Positions 23,351-31,411 of a DNA stretch of 38,598 nucleotides are shown here, piece by piece. The stretch covers positions 1 through 38,598 of the forward strand of contig CAYURP010000026.1 of NCBI GenBank assembly GCA_964447175.1, read 5' to 3'. The stretch comes from CAYURP01 sp964447175. Its GTDB lineage: Bacteria; Zixibacteria; MSB-5A5; SM23-73-2. The position numbers and the translations under genes were made by a program. The notes beneath the pieces are model-generated. The model searched no databases, was not told the DNA's origin, and saw nothing but the letters and a program-made list of their open reading frames with translations. How positions within the stretch are numbered: the first letter of the stretch is position 1; every line of letters starts with the position of its first letter.

Positions 23351-24478
23351 ATGAAAAGCAAAGTCTATTTTATTAACTCCCGGGTGGAAAAATTCGATTA
23401 CAAATACAGCTTGATCGGTAGATTGGAAAAAATATTAGAGAAGATAGATCTTTCCCAATATTTTTCCAAGGATGAATTGGTGCCGATGAAGATTCATATG
23501 GGAAATCCTGGTGGACATAGCGTAATAAGGCCCAATTTTGTTAAGATAGTTGCCAATCAGCTAAAAAAGGTAGGGGCCAAGCCCTTTGTCACTGACTCGA
23601 CCCGGCTTAAGCCCTATGAGTATCTAATGGTGGCTAATGATTTCGGATATAATCAGCTCACTTTAGGGATTCCGGTAATAATAGCCGATGGAATCTTTGG
23701 CCTGGATTCGGTTAAGGTGAAGGCAGGTAAGCTTTTAAAAGAGCTGCAGATACCTTCAGCCATCTATGATGCAGAGGCGATGATGGTCTTAACTCATGTC
23801 AAGGGTCATATAGATTCCTCCTATGCTGGTGCCATAAAGAACATTGCCATGGGATGTGTGAGCCCTTTTCCCAGAGGCCTGGATTGGAAACACGGGGGAA
23901 GGGGAAAGATGCATTTTCAGCTGGACGAGATTATGACTTGGAATGAAGATCTGTGCACCTTTTGCGCCATCTGTGCCCATAACTGCCCCCAGGATGCCAT
24001 AATGGTCAAAAAACATCTCTTTAGGGTGGATCAGAAAAAATGCTGGAGATGCGGCAGGTGCGTCCGGGTTTGCCCGGAGGGAGCATTAACTGTTCCCACC
24101 TCCTATGATAACTTTCAGATCTCCATGGCTGAAGCGACCCAGGCAGTTCTGAGCACCTTTAAACCCAAAAAGGTCTTTTACATCAATTTCATCCTGGATG
24201 TTCAGCCGGAGTGCGATTGTATGCTGATGTCGGATAATCCGGTGGTTCAGGATCAGGGTATAGTTTTAGGGGAGGATATAGTGGCAGTGGAACAGGCCAG
24301 CCTGGATCTGATCCGGAAAGCCCCGCCCCTGCCCCAGTCCAAAGCGGAGAGTGTCCGTCTAAAAAAAGGAGAGGATATATTAACTGCCATACATAAAAAA
24401 AATGCACTGGTGCAGATTAATTCTGCTGAGAAAAAGGGATTAGGGAGAAAAGCCTACAGCCTGATCGAGGTGATATAG
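23351..24478 (+). CDS. DUF362 protein with two 4Fe-4S clusters
   Basis: A 375-residue cytoplasmic protein (no signal). Residues 1-190 are a DUF362 domain (KIHMGNPGGHSVIRPNFVKI, THVKGHIDSSYAGAIKNIAMG). A two-cluster ferredoxin insert follows (CTFCAICAHNCP and CWRCGRCVRVCPEGA), then a C-terminal part containing DVQPECDCM. I choose the ATG at 23351, which is preceded by AAAGGA, over the one at 23321. It is a paralogue in domain type of the exported DUF362 protein at 18719, but carries its own clusters. The family reaction is unknown; a redox role is likely. Confidence 0.88.
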   Translation: MKSKVYFINSRVEKFDYKYSLIGRLEKILEKIDLSQYFSKDELVPMKIHMGNPGGHSVIRPNFVKIVANQLKKVGAKPFVTDSTRLKPYEYLMVANDFGYNQLTLGIPVIIADGIFGLDSVKVKAGKLLKELQIPSAIYDAEAMMVLTHVKGHIDSSYAGAIKNIAMGCVSPFPRGLDWKHGGRGKMHFQLDEIMTWNEDLCTFCAICAHNCPQDAIMVKKHLFRVDQKKCWRCGRCVRVCPEGALTVPTSYDNFQISMAEATQAVLSTFKPKKVFYINFILDVQPECDCMLMSDNPVVQDQGIVLGEDIVAVEQASLDLIRKAPPLPQSKAESVRLKKGEDILTAIHKKNALVQINSAEKKGLGRKAYSLIEVI

Positions 24479-24647
24479 GCTCTATTGGGGAAAAAGGGTA
24501 GATTTTATACTATCTTAAGTAAAAGGTATTACTCCTTTGTATAGGAAGTTAAAGCTTATTAGATTTTTTTACGAAATAGGGTTGAGATGGAGGGCTTAAA
24601 AACATTTCTTATGATGTAAACAGAAAAATGTAACTATTCGTTTTTAT

Positions 24648-25247
24648 ATGGTTAACAAGATGCGAGGTGAAGAGTCGGTTTTCGACGGGGCGGAGAAGGA
24701 CATAATCGAGCGTTGCCAGGAAGGTGATACTGAAAGTTTCGGGCTGTTAGCAGAAAAATATTATAAACCTATGTTAGTTTTTGCATACAGAATGATGGGT
24801 AATTGGGATGAAGCAAATGATGCTACCCAGGAGGCGTTTGTAAAGGCTTTAACCTCTATAGGTAAATTTAAAAAATCAACTAACTTCTCCGGCTGGTTAT
24901 ATCGGATAGTAAATAACCAGTGCCTGGACCAGCTCAGGAAAAGGGGAAGAGATACATCTTGGGAGAAATTTCAGAACTCATCTCGTGGACCAGCGGAGAA
25001 CCCTGAAGATAACCTGATTAAAAGGGAAAGGGAGAGATTTATTCGTGAATGCCTCCAGGAGTTAAGCGATATGCAGCGAGCATGTTTGATCCTGAGAGAT
25101 TTCGAAGGTTACTCCTGTGAGGAGATAGGTCAGATTCTGGGAATCGAGAGGTCAACTGTTCGGGTTCATCTGCATAGAGCAAGGGAGAATTTAAAGAGAA
25201 TTATAAATCAAAAACAGAAGGAGGGTAAAATAGATGAAATGTTTTAA
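24648..25247 (+). CDS. ECF-type RNA polymerase sigma factor
   Basis: A 199-residue sigma-70-family factor. Region 2 is YYKPMLVFAYRMMGNWDEANDATQEAFVKAL with the following FSGWLYRIVNNQCLDQLRKRGR. Region 4 is LSDMQRACLILRDFEGYSCEEIGQILGIERSTVRVHLHRAR, a helix-turn-helix that reads the -35 element. No region 1.1 or 3, as expected for the ECF class. The following gene is its anti-sigma factor, overlapping by 14 nt. An in-frame ATG at 24660 is an alternative start. Neither has a clear ribosome binding site. The inducing signal is unknown. Confidence 0.93.
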   Translation: MVNKMRGEESVFDGAEKDIIERCQEGDTESFGLLAEKYYKPMLVFAYRMMGNWDEANDATQEAFVKALTSIGKFKKSTNFSGWLYRIVNNQCLDQLRKRGRDTSWEKFQNSSRGPAENPEDNLIKRERERFIRECLQELSDMQRACLILRDFEGYSCEEIGQILGIERSTVRVHLHRARENLKRIINQKQKEGKIDEMF

Positions 25248-25740
25248 AGCAAAAAAGTTGATCTATCTTTTGCTTGAGGGAGATCTGAACCAAAAGGAAA
25301 AACAAGATCTTTCAGAACATTTGAAGAGTTGTCAGAATTGCCAGCTGGAATTAGAGGAGGCTAAAAGATCACACCTTATATGGAAAGCTGCTATACGTGA
25401 AGAGGTAGAGCCTCCGTTTTCTAAACAGGAATTCGTGGCGGAAGTTAAAAGGAGAATAGAAGCACAAAAAGAGATTATTAAAGAAAAACCTGTAAAGCAG
25501 AAAGTCTTTTTCTTTGTGGCTGCTCACAGAAAATTGGCTTATGTTGCCACAATTGTTATAGTGGCATTCCTGTCCTTGTGGTTTGGAATCTTTTCTAAAG
25601 GTGGAAAAAAAGTTACCCCAAAGGTAGTAGTACACTCGGCTTATTTCGCTGATCAAAAGAGAGCTGAGTTTTCAATTTCTCAGTCAAAGGATAAAAATGT
25701 TGTATTCATCTGGCTGGAAGAACCCGACCAGGGGGGTTAA
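25234..25740 (+). CDS. Zinc anti-sigma factor (zf-HC2) with one membrane segment
   Basis: A 168-residue protein. Residues 1-36 form the zinc anti-sigma motif H29-x3-C33-x2-C36 with an extra C3, which binds and inhibits the cognate ECF sigma factor. One membrane helix lies at about 100-116 (LAYVATIVIVAFLSLWFGIF) and the C-terminal 50 residues are outside the cytoplasm. AAGGAGGG is 9 nt before the ATG and the gene overlaps the sigma factor gene, which supports a fixed expression ratio. The last residues run up to the start of the TonB-C protein gene. Confidence 0.9.
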   Translation: MKCFKAKKLIYLLLEGDLNQKEKQDLSEHLKSCQNCQLELEEAKRSHLIWKAAIREEVEPPFSKQEFVAEVKRRIEAQKEIIKEKPVKQKVFFFVAAHRKLAYVATIVIVAFLSLWFGIFSKGGKKVTPKVVVHSAYFADQKRAEFSISQSKDKNVVFIWLEEPDQGG

Positions 25741-25741
25741 G

Positions 25742-26659
25742 ATGAGATTTTGTAGATTTTTAATTGGAATTGCGATTTTAAGTCTTACTTTTTCCGGTCT
25801 TACCTGTGGCAGGAAGGAAATCCAGAGGAGCCGGGACGATTTTGTCTATCTGAGCTTTAATATCTTCGTTTTTGAAGCCACTCAAGCTAAGGAGAAACTG
25901 GAGTTCACTCCATTCCCTACGGTTGTCTCCACCCGGGTGATCGACCAAGTTTTTCAGGAAGCGGAACAATATTTTGAGAGCCTAAAGTCTATTTCCTCAT
26001 TTAATCGTTTAATGCTTCTGAAGTCGTTTACCCAAAAGATGAAGCTTTCCAAAACTAAACCTTTAAAGATAGAAGCAGTAAAGACCATCTCCTCCACCTC
26101 TGAAGATAGTTACCAGGTGAATATAACTCCCTGGCAACTGGAAGAGGAGATTGTCCAGTTAAGGGTGGTTGTGAAGAAGGGGGGCGAACTCTTTTTCACC
26201 ACTGATGTCTCAGCCCCGATGGACAAATCAGTAATTATCGGAAGGATGATGGAAGGAACCCAAAAAGCAGTCCTGGTCACATCTTCAGTGGAGGAGGAAA
26301 AAGATTCCTCGGTTATAGCGAGCCTGGATGCTGCCGAGTCGATTTACCTTCCCGAGGTTACTAAACCAGTTAAAATGGATTCAAAACCTGTTCCTTTAAA
26401 TGATATCTACCCGCTCTACCCTAAATCAGCAAAAAGAGAAGGAGTTGAGGGCACTGTCTGGCTGAGGGTTTTAGTCTCCGAAAAAGGAGATGTAGTGGAT
26501 GCCGTAGTGTTGAAGTCGGTGAGAAAAGACTTAGACCAGGCGGCCCTGGAAAACGCCTGGAAGATTGAATATCAACCGGCAACAAGCCAGGGCCAGCCCA
26601 TTCCCGTGTGGAAAGTGTACTCAATTACATTTAATCTCGGTTATTCTGAGGACCAATAG
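25742..26659 (+). CDS. TonB C-terminal-domain protein, possible lipoprotein
   Basis: A 305-residue protein. I place the start at the ATG at 25742 (MRFCRFLIGIAILSLTFSGL), one base after the anti-sigma stop and after GGGGGG. A longer ORF from 25697 overlaps the anti-sigma gene with no supporting features. The N-terminus is a signal peptide with C22 in a weak lipobox (SGLTC). Residues about 215-300 match the TonB C-terminal domain: YPKSAKREGVEGTVWLRVLV, DVVDAVVLKSV and DQAALENAWKIEYQPA. No TonB receptor or ExbBD is in the window. It is the probable target or sensor of the sigma/anti-sigma pair. Confidence 0.82.
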   Translation: MRFCRFLIGIAILSLTFSGLTCGRKEIQRSRDDFVYLSFNIFVFEATQAKEKLEFTPFPTVVSTRVIDQVFQEAEQYFESLKSISSFNRLMLLKSFTQKMKLSKTKPLKIEAVKTISSTSEDSYQVNITPWQLEEEIVQLRVVVKKGGELFFTTDVSAPMDKSVIIGRMMEGTQKAVLVTSSVEEEKDSSVIASLDAAESIYLPEVTKPVKMDSKPVPLNDIYPLYPKSAKREGVEGTVWLRVLVSEKGDVVDAVVLKSVRKDLDQAALENAWKIEYQPATSQGQPIPVWKVYSITFNLGYSEDQ

Positions 26660-27890
26660 GGATAAGCTTCAAAGATTGAATAACAGCCAGAATTCCAACT
26701 GCAAAAACCACTAAGTAGAGAACAGTAAAAGAGGTAAGCTGAATAACCAGTCCGCCCACCGCGGATAAAAAGATGGTGGGTCCCACCAGACTGTTCATAA
26801 ATCCTATATAAATGGGTCTATCCTTCTCCGGCGAGATCTCCAGAAGATAGTTGGTTCCTCCGATAATCGACCCGCTGTTGGTGGCTCCCAGGAAAAAGAA
26901 GATGAAAAAGAAAAACTCCTGAGGCAGGTGTAATTTCCAGCTTGAGAACAAAAGAATTGGAGGAAAAGATGCGCATAAGGCAGTCAAGAAAAGAACCAGG
27001 GAATTACTCACCCTGTTGCTTAGATATCCCCATAAAAGATTGGACAGAACATAACCAGCCATTTCAAAACTCAAGAAAATCCCCACTGCTCCCTGGTGTA
27101 TGTTAAGCACTTCCCGGGCAAAGATCACATAAAAGGGCAGCCCCATCATATAGGTGCCAATCAATACCCGGGAGATTATAAGTTGTTTAAATCTTTTGTC
27201 CTCCTTAAATATTCTTATGCCTTTGAGAAAATTATCCTTAGGTGATCTTTTTTCAAGCTGAGCAGATGTTTTGGGCTCTTTGATCAGAGAAAAGGATAAA
27301 AGGGCGATGATTATAAGAACACAGGCAAAAAGAAATATGACTCCGAAATTGATTGGATACTGGTACTGATTCAGAAGTCTCCTCACCACTATTCCCCCTA
27401 ACACAGCTAGGCTCCCCCCGAAAAAAATCCTTATTCCAAAGAAGCTTCCCCTTTTGTGCTGGGGAATGGTTTTGCCCACAATATGGGTAAAGGCAACGCC
27501 AGCCAGCCCCCCGCTCAAAGCATAGATAGTGAAAAAGACAAAGAATGACAATAGAAGAAAAAGAGGATTTTTCCCTCTGAAAATAAATATGCAAAGAGTG
27601 AAAAGAGCAAAAGAGGTGCCTCTCAGGAGGGCAGTTTTTCTGTAAAAGGGCATCTGTTTAGGTTGATGCAGGGTAGCCACTGCCATCAGAATCTGGGGCA
27701 AAAACCATCCTACAGATTCCAGGGTGGAGGCTAATCCTATCAGAACTCTGGATGCAGTAAGTTTGCTCATAAAAAGGGGTAAAACAGTGGATGGGGAGGT
27801 AAGGGCAAAAGCCAGATTAAATAGAACCCCATTCATTACCCCTAAAAAGAAGTTTCTTTTGAAGTATCTTTTTGCTAATTCATGCTGCAT
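26631..27890 (-). CDS. Major facilitator superfamily transporter (second)
   Basis: A 419-residue protein with about twelve membrane segments and the MFS loops TIPQHKRGSFFGIR and ISPEKDRP, paralogous to the transporter at 808-2208. Substrate unknown. Its last 29 bp overlap the end of the convergent TonB-C gene, so the two share stop-proximal sequence. A perfect promoter ends only 8 bp before the ATG at 27890, so the mRNA is probably leaderless. Confidence 0.87.
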   Translation of the reverse strand: MQHELAKRYFKRNFFLGVMNGVLFNLAFALTSPSTVLPLFMSKLTASRVLIGLASTLESVGWFLPQILMAVATLHQPKQMPFYRKTALLRGTSFALFTLCIFIFRGKNPLFLLLSFFVFFTIYALSGGLAGVAFTHIVGKTIPQHKRGSFFGIRIFFGGSLAVLGGIVVRRLLNQYQYPINFGVIFLFACVLIIIALLSFSLIKEPKTSAQLEKRSPKDNFLKGIRIFKEDKRFKQLIISRVLIGTYMMGLPFYVIFAREVLNIHQGAVGIFLSFEMAGYVLSNLLWGYLSNRVSNSLVLFLTALCASFPPILLFSSWKLHLPQEFFFFIFFFLGATNSGSIIGGTNYLLEISPEKDRPIYIGFMNSLVGPTIFLSAVGGLVIQLTSFTVLYLVVFAVGILAVIQSLKLIPIGPQNNRD

Positions 27891-27898
27891 TGGAATTT

Positions 27899-27926
27899 AT
27901 TATAAAAGAATAAAGTATGTTGTCAA
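27899..27926 (-). promoter_or_regulatory. Consensus promoter abutting the second MFS gene (leaderless mRNA)
   Basis: On the minus strand TTGACA (27926-27921), a 16-bp spacer and TATAAT (27904-27899), followed by 8 bp and then the ATG at 27890. Transcription would begin within 0-2 nt of the start codon. Confidence 0.75.
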
Positions 27927-28017
27927 GGTGGATTAGAACGATCTTAGACTTTAAAAATTTTGTTATAGTCAACTAGAAGAAAACCAGGAAAGGAGTGAAA
28001 TTAAGCATAGTTTTCAT

Positions 28018-28045
28018 TTGACATTGCATCTAAAAGGATTATATT
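28018..28045 (+). promoter_or_regulatory. Sigma-70-type promoter of the polyprenyl synthase gene
   Basis: TTGACA (28018-28023), a 16-bp spacer and TATATT (28040-28045), giving a leader of about 27 nt. Confidence 0.6.
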
Positions 28046-28078
28046 TCGTATCTTGATTTGATATAAACAGTTTTTGCT

Positions 28079-29050
28079 ATGAGATTAGATCAAATACTTG
28101 CACCCATAAAAAAAGACCTGGTGGAATTTGACGCAAAAGTCAAGGCATGTCTTTGTTCTGATTCCCCTCTGATCTATCAGATTACCCAGCACGTCCTGAA
28201 AAGCAAAGGGAAAAAGCTCAGACCCTCTCTGGTCTATCTATCAGCCCGTGCCTGCGGCAAAAGGAACAAAAATCTAACCTTAGCCGCCTCAGCCATTGAA
28301 CTGATTCATACTGCCACCCTTCTTCACGACGACGTAGTTGACGAGTCCCCTACCCGAAGGGGACAACCTACGGTTAATTATAAATGGAATAATCTGGTTT
28401 CGGTTCTGATGGGGGATTACCTTTTTGCCAAGGCTTTCAGGATAATGATGGAGACCAAATCTCAGCCTTTGCTCACTGCCATCTCCGCAGCCACCGAAAG
28501 GGTGAGCGTGGGCGAGCTTCAGCAAATTCAGGAATGTTATAACTACGATTTAGATGAGAAAGCCTACCTGAATATCATCCAGGAGAAAACCGCATCGATA
28601 TTCTCAGTAGCATGCGAGTCCGGAGCTATTCTCTCATCAACTAAGGATGGTCATCGCCAAAAATTCAGAACCTACGGGGAGAATTTCGGCATAGCCTTTC
28701 AAATAAGGGATGATCTTCTGGACCTTATCGGGGAAAAAGAGAAAACCGGAAAAGAGCCAGGAAACGATTTAAAGGAGGGGAAAATCACCTTACCCCTGAT
28801 CTATGCATTGAAAAGTACTACCTCCCGTAAAAAGAAAGAGGTGTTTAAGATTTTAGACGATGGTTTTGACCGGAAGGGTTTTACAAAAGTCTTGCGCTTT
28901 ATTAAAGAGCAGAAGGGGATGGAATACGCTGATTTCAGAGCTAAGGAATACGGCGATGGTGCCTTGAACAATCTCTCCCATCTGGATGGTTCGGAATATA
29001 AAAAGTCTTTGGCTGATCTGGTCAGCTTTGCGGTGAAAAGGGAAAAATAG
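28079..29050 (+). CDS. Polyprenyl diphosphate synthase (trans-isoprenyl)
   Basis: A 323-residue all-helical enzyme that extends allylic diphosphates with isopentenyl diphosphate, making the side chain of quinones or other long prenyl chains. The first aspartate-rich motif is D84-D-V-V-D (LLHDDVVDESPTRRG) and the second is D211-D-L-L-D (FQIRDDLLDLIG). KGKKLRPSL near residue 42 binds the diphosphate. Chain length cannot be decided from the sequence. A terminator follows at 29085-29110. Confidence 0.95.
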   Translation: MRLDQILAPIKKDLVEFDAKVKACLCSDSPLIYQITQHVLKSKGKKLRPSLVYLSARACGKRNKNLTLAASAIELIHTATLLHDDVVDESPTRRGQPTVNYKWNNLVSVLMGDYLFAKAFRIMMETKSQPLLTAISAATERVSVGELQQIQECYNYDLDEKAYLNIIQEKTASIFSVACESGAILSSTKDGHRQKFRTYGENFGIAFQIRDDLLDLIGEKEKTGKEPGNDLKEGKITLPLIYALKSTTSRKKKEVFKILDDGFDRKGFTKVLRFIKEQKGMEYADFRAKEYGDGALNNLSHLDGSEYKKSLADLVSFAVKREK

Positions 29051-29084
29051 ATTTTGTAAAGAATGATAAAATAGGAGGAACTAG

Positions 29085-29110
29085 CCACTGTTAATAAGCA
29101 GTGGTTTTTT
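29085..29110 (+). terminator. Intrinsic terminator between the prenyl synthase and VWA genes
   Basis: CCACTG, an 8-nt loop, CAGTGG and TTTTTT. It ends 12 bp before the ATG of the next gene, so that gene has no room for its own promoter downstream of it. It either ends the upstream gene or acts as an attenuator. Confidence 0.75.
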
Positions 29111-29122
29111 GTTCATACGGAT

Positions 29123-31300
29123 ATGCTTTTTCTTGGGTTTCCCAGGTTTTGGCCTCAATTCTTATTTCAGAATCTGTGGCTAACAATAGGGATTTTTATC
29201 TTATCTTTTATCCTGGCTTATCTTTTATACAGAAAAACCTACCCTCCCATAAAAAAAGGCAGGAAAACCTTTCTTATGGTTTTGCGTTTTCTGGCTTTGT
29301 TTTCTCTATTTTTAGCCTTTTCCAATGCCATACTCTTTTTTGCTCGGGAACTGGTGGAAGAGCCTATTGTGGTGGTATTAGTGGATAGCTCCAAAAGTAT
29401 GAATCTGAAAAGCGGGGAGACCACCAGAAAGGGGATAGTTGAGGATATCCTCTCCTCTGATTTTTTAAAAAAGCTAAAAGCCAAATCTGAGGTCAGGGCT
29501 TATGCTTTTTCAGATACAGTAAGGCAATTGGATTATGAAAAAGAACCCCTAAATTTCTCAGGTGAGATCACGTCTATAGGAACTGCTCTAAAGTTTGTTG
29601 AAAAAGATTTTAAAGGGAAAAACCTGCAGGGGATTTTACTTTTCTCCGATGGTGCTAACAACTTTGGGGAAGCCCCCCAGGATGTGGCAAAATCTCTGGC
29701 TTTTCCCGTTTTTACCTGCGGGATTGGCGAAAAGATAGCTATAAAAGATGTTTCCATAGAAAAAATAGTTTATCCGGATATAGCTTACCTGGGCAAAAAA
29801 AATGAGATTAAGGTTTTCTTGTCCAATCAGGGATTTGAAGGAGTAAGGGTTCCTCTGGTTTTAAAACAGAAAGACGAAATCCTGGAGCAGAAAAACGTGG
29901 TTCTGGCAGGGTCGGGTCAAACCCAGGAGCTCGATCTGGAGCTGGTTGCCAATCAAGAAGGGATCTTCAGATACGATTTAATCATCCCGCCCCAGGAGGG
30001 GGAGTCAATACCTGAGAACAACAAAAGAGCGTTTTCGATTAAAGTTTTAAAAAGCAAGATAAACATATTGCTTCTATCAGGAAATTTGAGCTGGGAATAC
30101 ACATTTTTGAAAAGATACCTGTCCAATCATGAGAATATCCAGTTACAAACCGTAGTTTACGGGGAAAAGGGAAGAGCACTTTTGGGCAGTTTCCCCTCAT
30201 CACAAGAAAAACTGAATGAGTTTGATCTTTTAATCTTTTTGGACACTCCCGGTTTCCTTTTTAATTTACAAAAGGAAATGTTAAGTGATTTCTTTAAGGA
30301 TAAATCAGGATTGTTTTTATTCGGAGAACAAACGATCCAGCAGCGGAATCTTGTCCCGTTTGCTGATTTTTTACCTTTTGATCTGAAAACCATATCCATT
30401 TCCCACTGGAACTTCAATTTGAGTCTTACAGAGGTGGGGAGATTTCATCCGGTCACCAGGCTGAGCCAGGATCCGTTTGAAAATACCTCCCTGTGGTCGG
30501 ATCTTCCGCCATTTCTGGGAATCGTTGGCCTGGGTAATCTCAAGCCTGAAGCGAAAGTATTGGCAGAGTATACCAGAAATGAGCAACCACCTATCCCTGG
30601 AATTGTAGTCAGGTCCCGGGGCAAAAGCAAAATTATGGCTGTTTTAGTTTATCCTTTCTGGAGATGGGATTTCTGGCTGTGGGGAGTGAACAAGGATAAC
30701 CAGGCTTACAGGAACTTATGGGAAAACTCGATCAGGTGGCTTACCACATCAGAGGATCTGGAGAGGTTTGATATAAAAACCGACAAGCTGGTTTACAAAT
30801 CAGGCGAGCCCATAGAATTCAAAGCTAAACTTTACGATGAAAGCTATCAGAGAATTGAGGATGCCTTTGTTCAGGTTAAGATAAAGTCTGAGGAATCAGG
30901 GGATTCCATAATGCTGAGTTTAAAACTGGACGGTTCGGGGGATTACTCAGGTAAGCTGGGCTCTTTACCCCCGGGTGAGTATAAACTATATTGCCAGGCA
31001 AAAAGAGATGACAAAATCCTGGGGCAGAAAACCTCACAATTCTTAGTGGAGGAGTTTTCTCTGGAAAATCTGAATCTGAATCCTGATAAAGAGGCTCTTA
31101 AGAAGGTGGCTCAGCTTTCACAAGGGAAATTTTACGAGCCGGAAAACCTTTCCCTTTTTCTGGAGGATGTTCAACTTGAGGCAAAAACAAGCGAGAAGAC
31201 AAAAAAAGTTGAGATCTGGTCCAGCCCTCTGCTTCTGGTTTTATTTATATTATTCTTCTCTGTTGAATGGTACATCAGAAGGAGATCCCAGCTTATGTGA
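29123..31300 (+). CDS. VWA-domain membrane protein
   Basis: A 725-residue protein. Two N-terminal membrane helices (about 15-36 and 50-75) precede a von Willebrand A domain whose metal site begins at D88-S-S-K-S (VVVLVDSSKSM), with LLFSDGANNFG later. The middle, after about residue 300, resembles the amidotransferase-like module seen in BatA-associated proteins (LLSGNLSWEYTFLKRYL, VYPFWRWDFWLWG). A beta-sandwich segment and a C-terminal membrane helix (about 700-718) with a basic tail end the protein. Such proteins act in membrane-linked assembly or aerotolerance operons; the specific role here is unknown. No strong ribosome binding site precedes the ATG at 29123. Confidence 0.85.
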   Translation: MLFLGFPRFWPQFLFQNLWLTIGIFILSFILAYLLYRKTYPPIKKGRKTFLMVLRFLALFSLFLAFSNAILFFARELVEEPIVVVLVDSSKSMNLKSGETTRKGIVEDILSSDFLKKLKAKSEVRAYAFSDTVRQLDYEKEPLNFSGEITSIGTALKFVEKDFKGKNLQGILLFSDGANNFGEAPQDVAKSLAFPVFTCGIGEKIAIKDVSIEKIVYPDIAYLGKKNEIKVFLSNQGFEGVRVPLVLKQKDEILEQKNVVLAGSGQTQELDLELVANQEGIFRYDLIIPPQEGESIPENNKRAFSIKVLKSKINILLLSGNLSWEYTFLKRYLSNHENIQLQTVVYGEKGRALLGSFPSSQEKLNEFDLLIFLDTPGFLFNLQKEMLSDFFKDKSGLFLFGEQTIQQRNLVPFADFLPFDLKTISISHWNFNLSLTEVGRFHPVTRLSQDPFENTSLWSDLPPFLGIVGLGNLKPEAKVLAEYTRNEQPPIPGIVVRSRGKSKIMAVLVYPFWRWDFWLWGVNKDNQAYRNLWENSIRWLTTSEDLERFDIKTDKLVYKSGEPIEFKAKLYDESYQRIEDAFVQVKIKSEESGDSIMLSLKLDGSGDYSGKLGSLPPGEYKLYCQAKRDDKILGQKTSQFLVEEFSLENLNLNPDKEALKKVAQLSQGKFYEPENLSLFLEDVQLEAKTSEKTKKVEIWSSPLLLVLFILFFSVEWYIRRRSQLM

Positions 31301-31342
31301 TCTGTTGTGTTTTTCAATAAATTCTCAGGCAACATTTTTCTC

Positions 31343-31370
31343 TTGATAAAATGGATGGATTTTTTAAATT
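31343..31370 (+). promoter_or_regulatory. Possible promoter of eno
   Basis: TTGATA (31343-31348), a 16-bp spacer and TAAATT (31365-31370). The predicted start near 31377 lies upstream of the ATG at 31412 but downstream of the alternative ATG at 31373. Confidence 0.4.
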
Positions 31371-31411
31371 AAATGGAAAAAAAGGAGTATGAAAACTCAA
31401 AGGAGAAAGAG

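Noticed and set aside
29101..29388. ORF overlapping the start of the VWA gene
   Set aside because: It is in a different frame from the recognisable VWA protein and has no domain; it reads through the same hydrophobic-coding DNA.
31373..31411. Upstream ATG as the enolase start
   Set aside because: It would add 13 residues absent from the family and lies before the predicted transcription start; the ATG at 31412 has a clear ribosome binding site.
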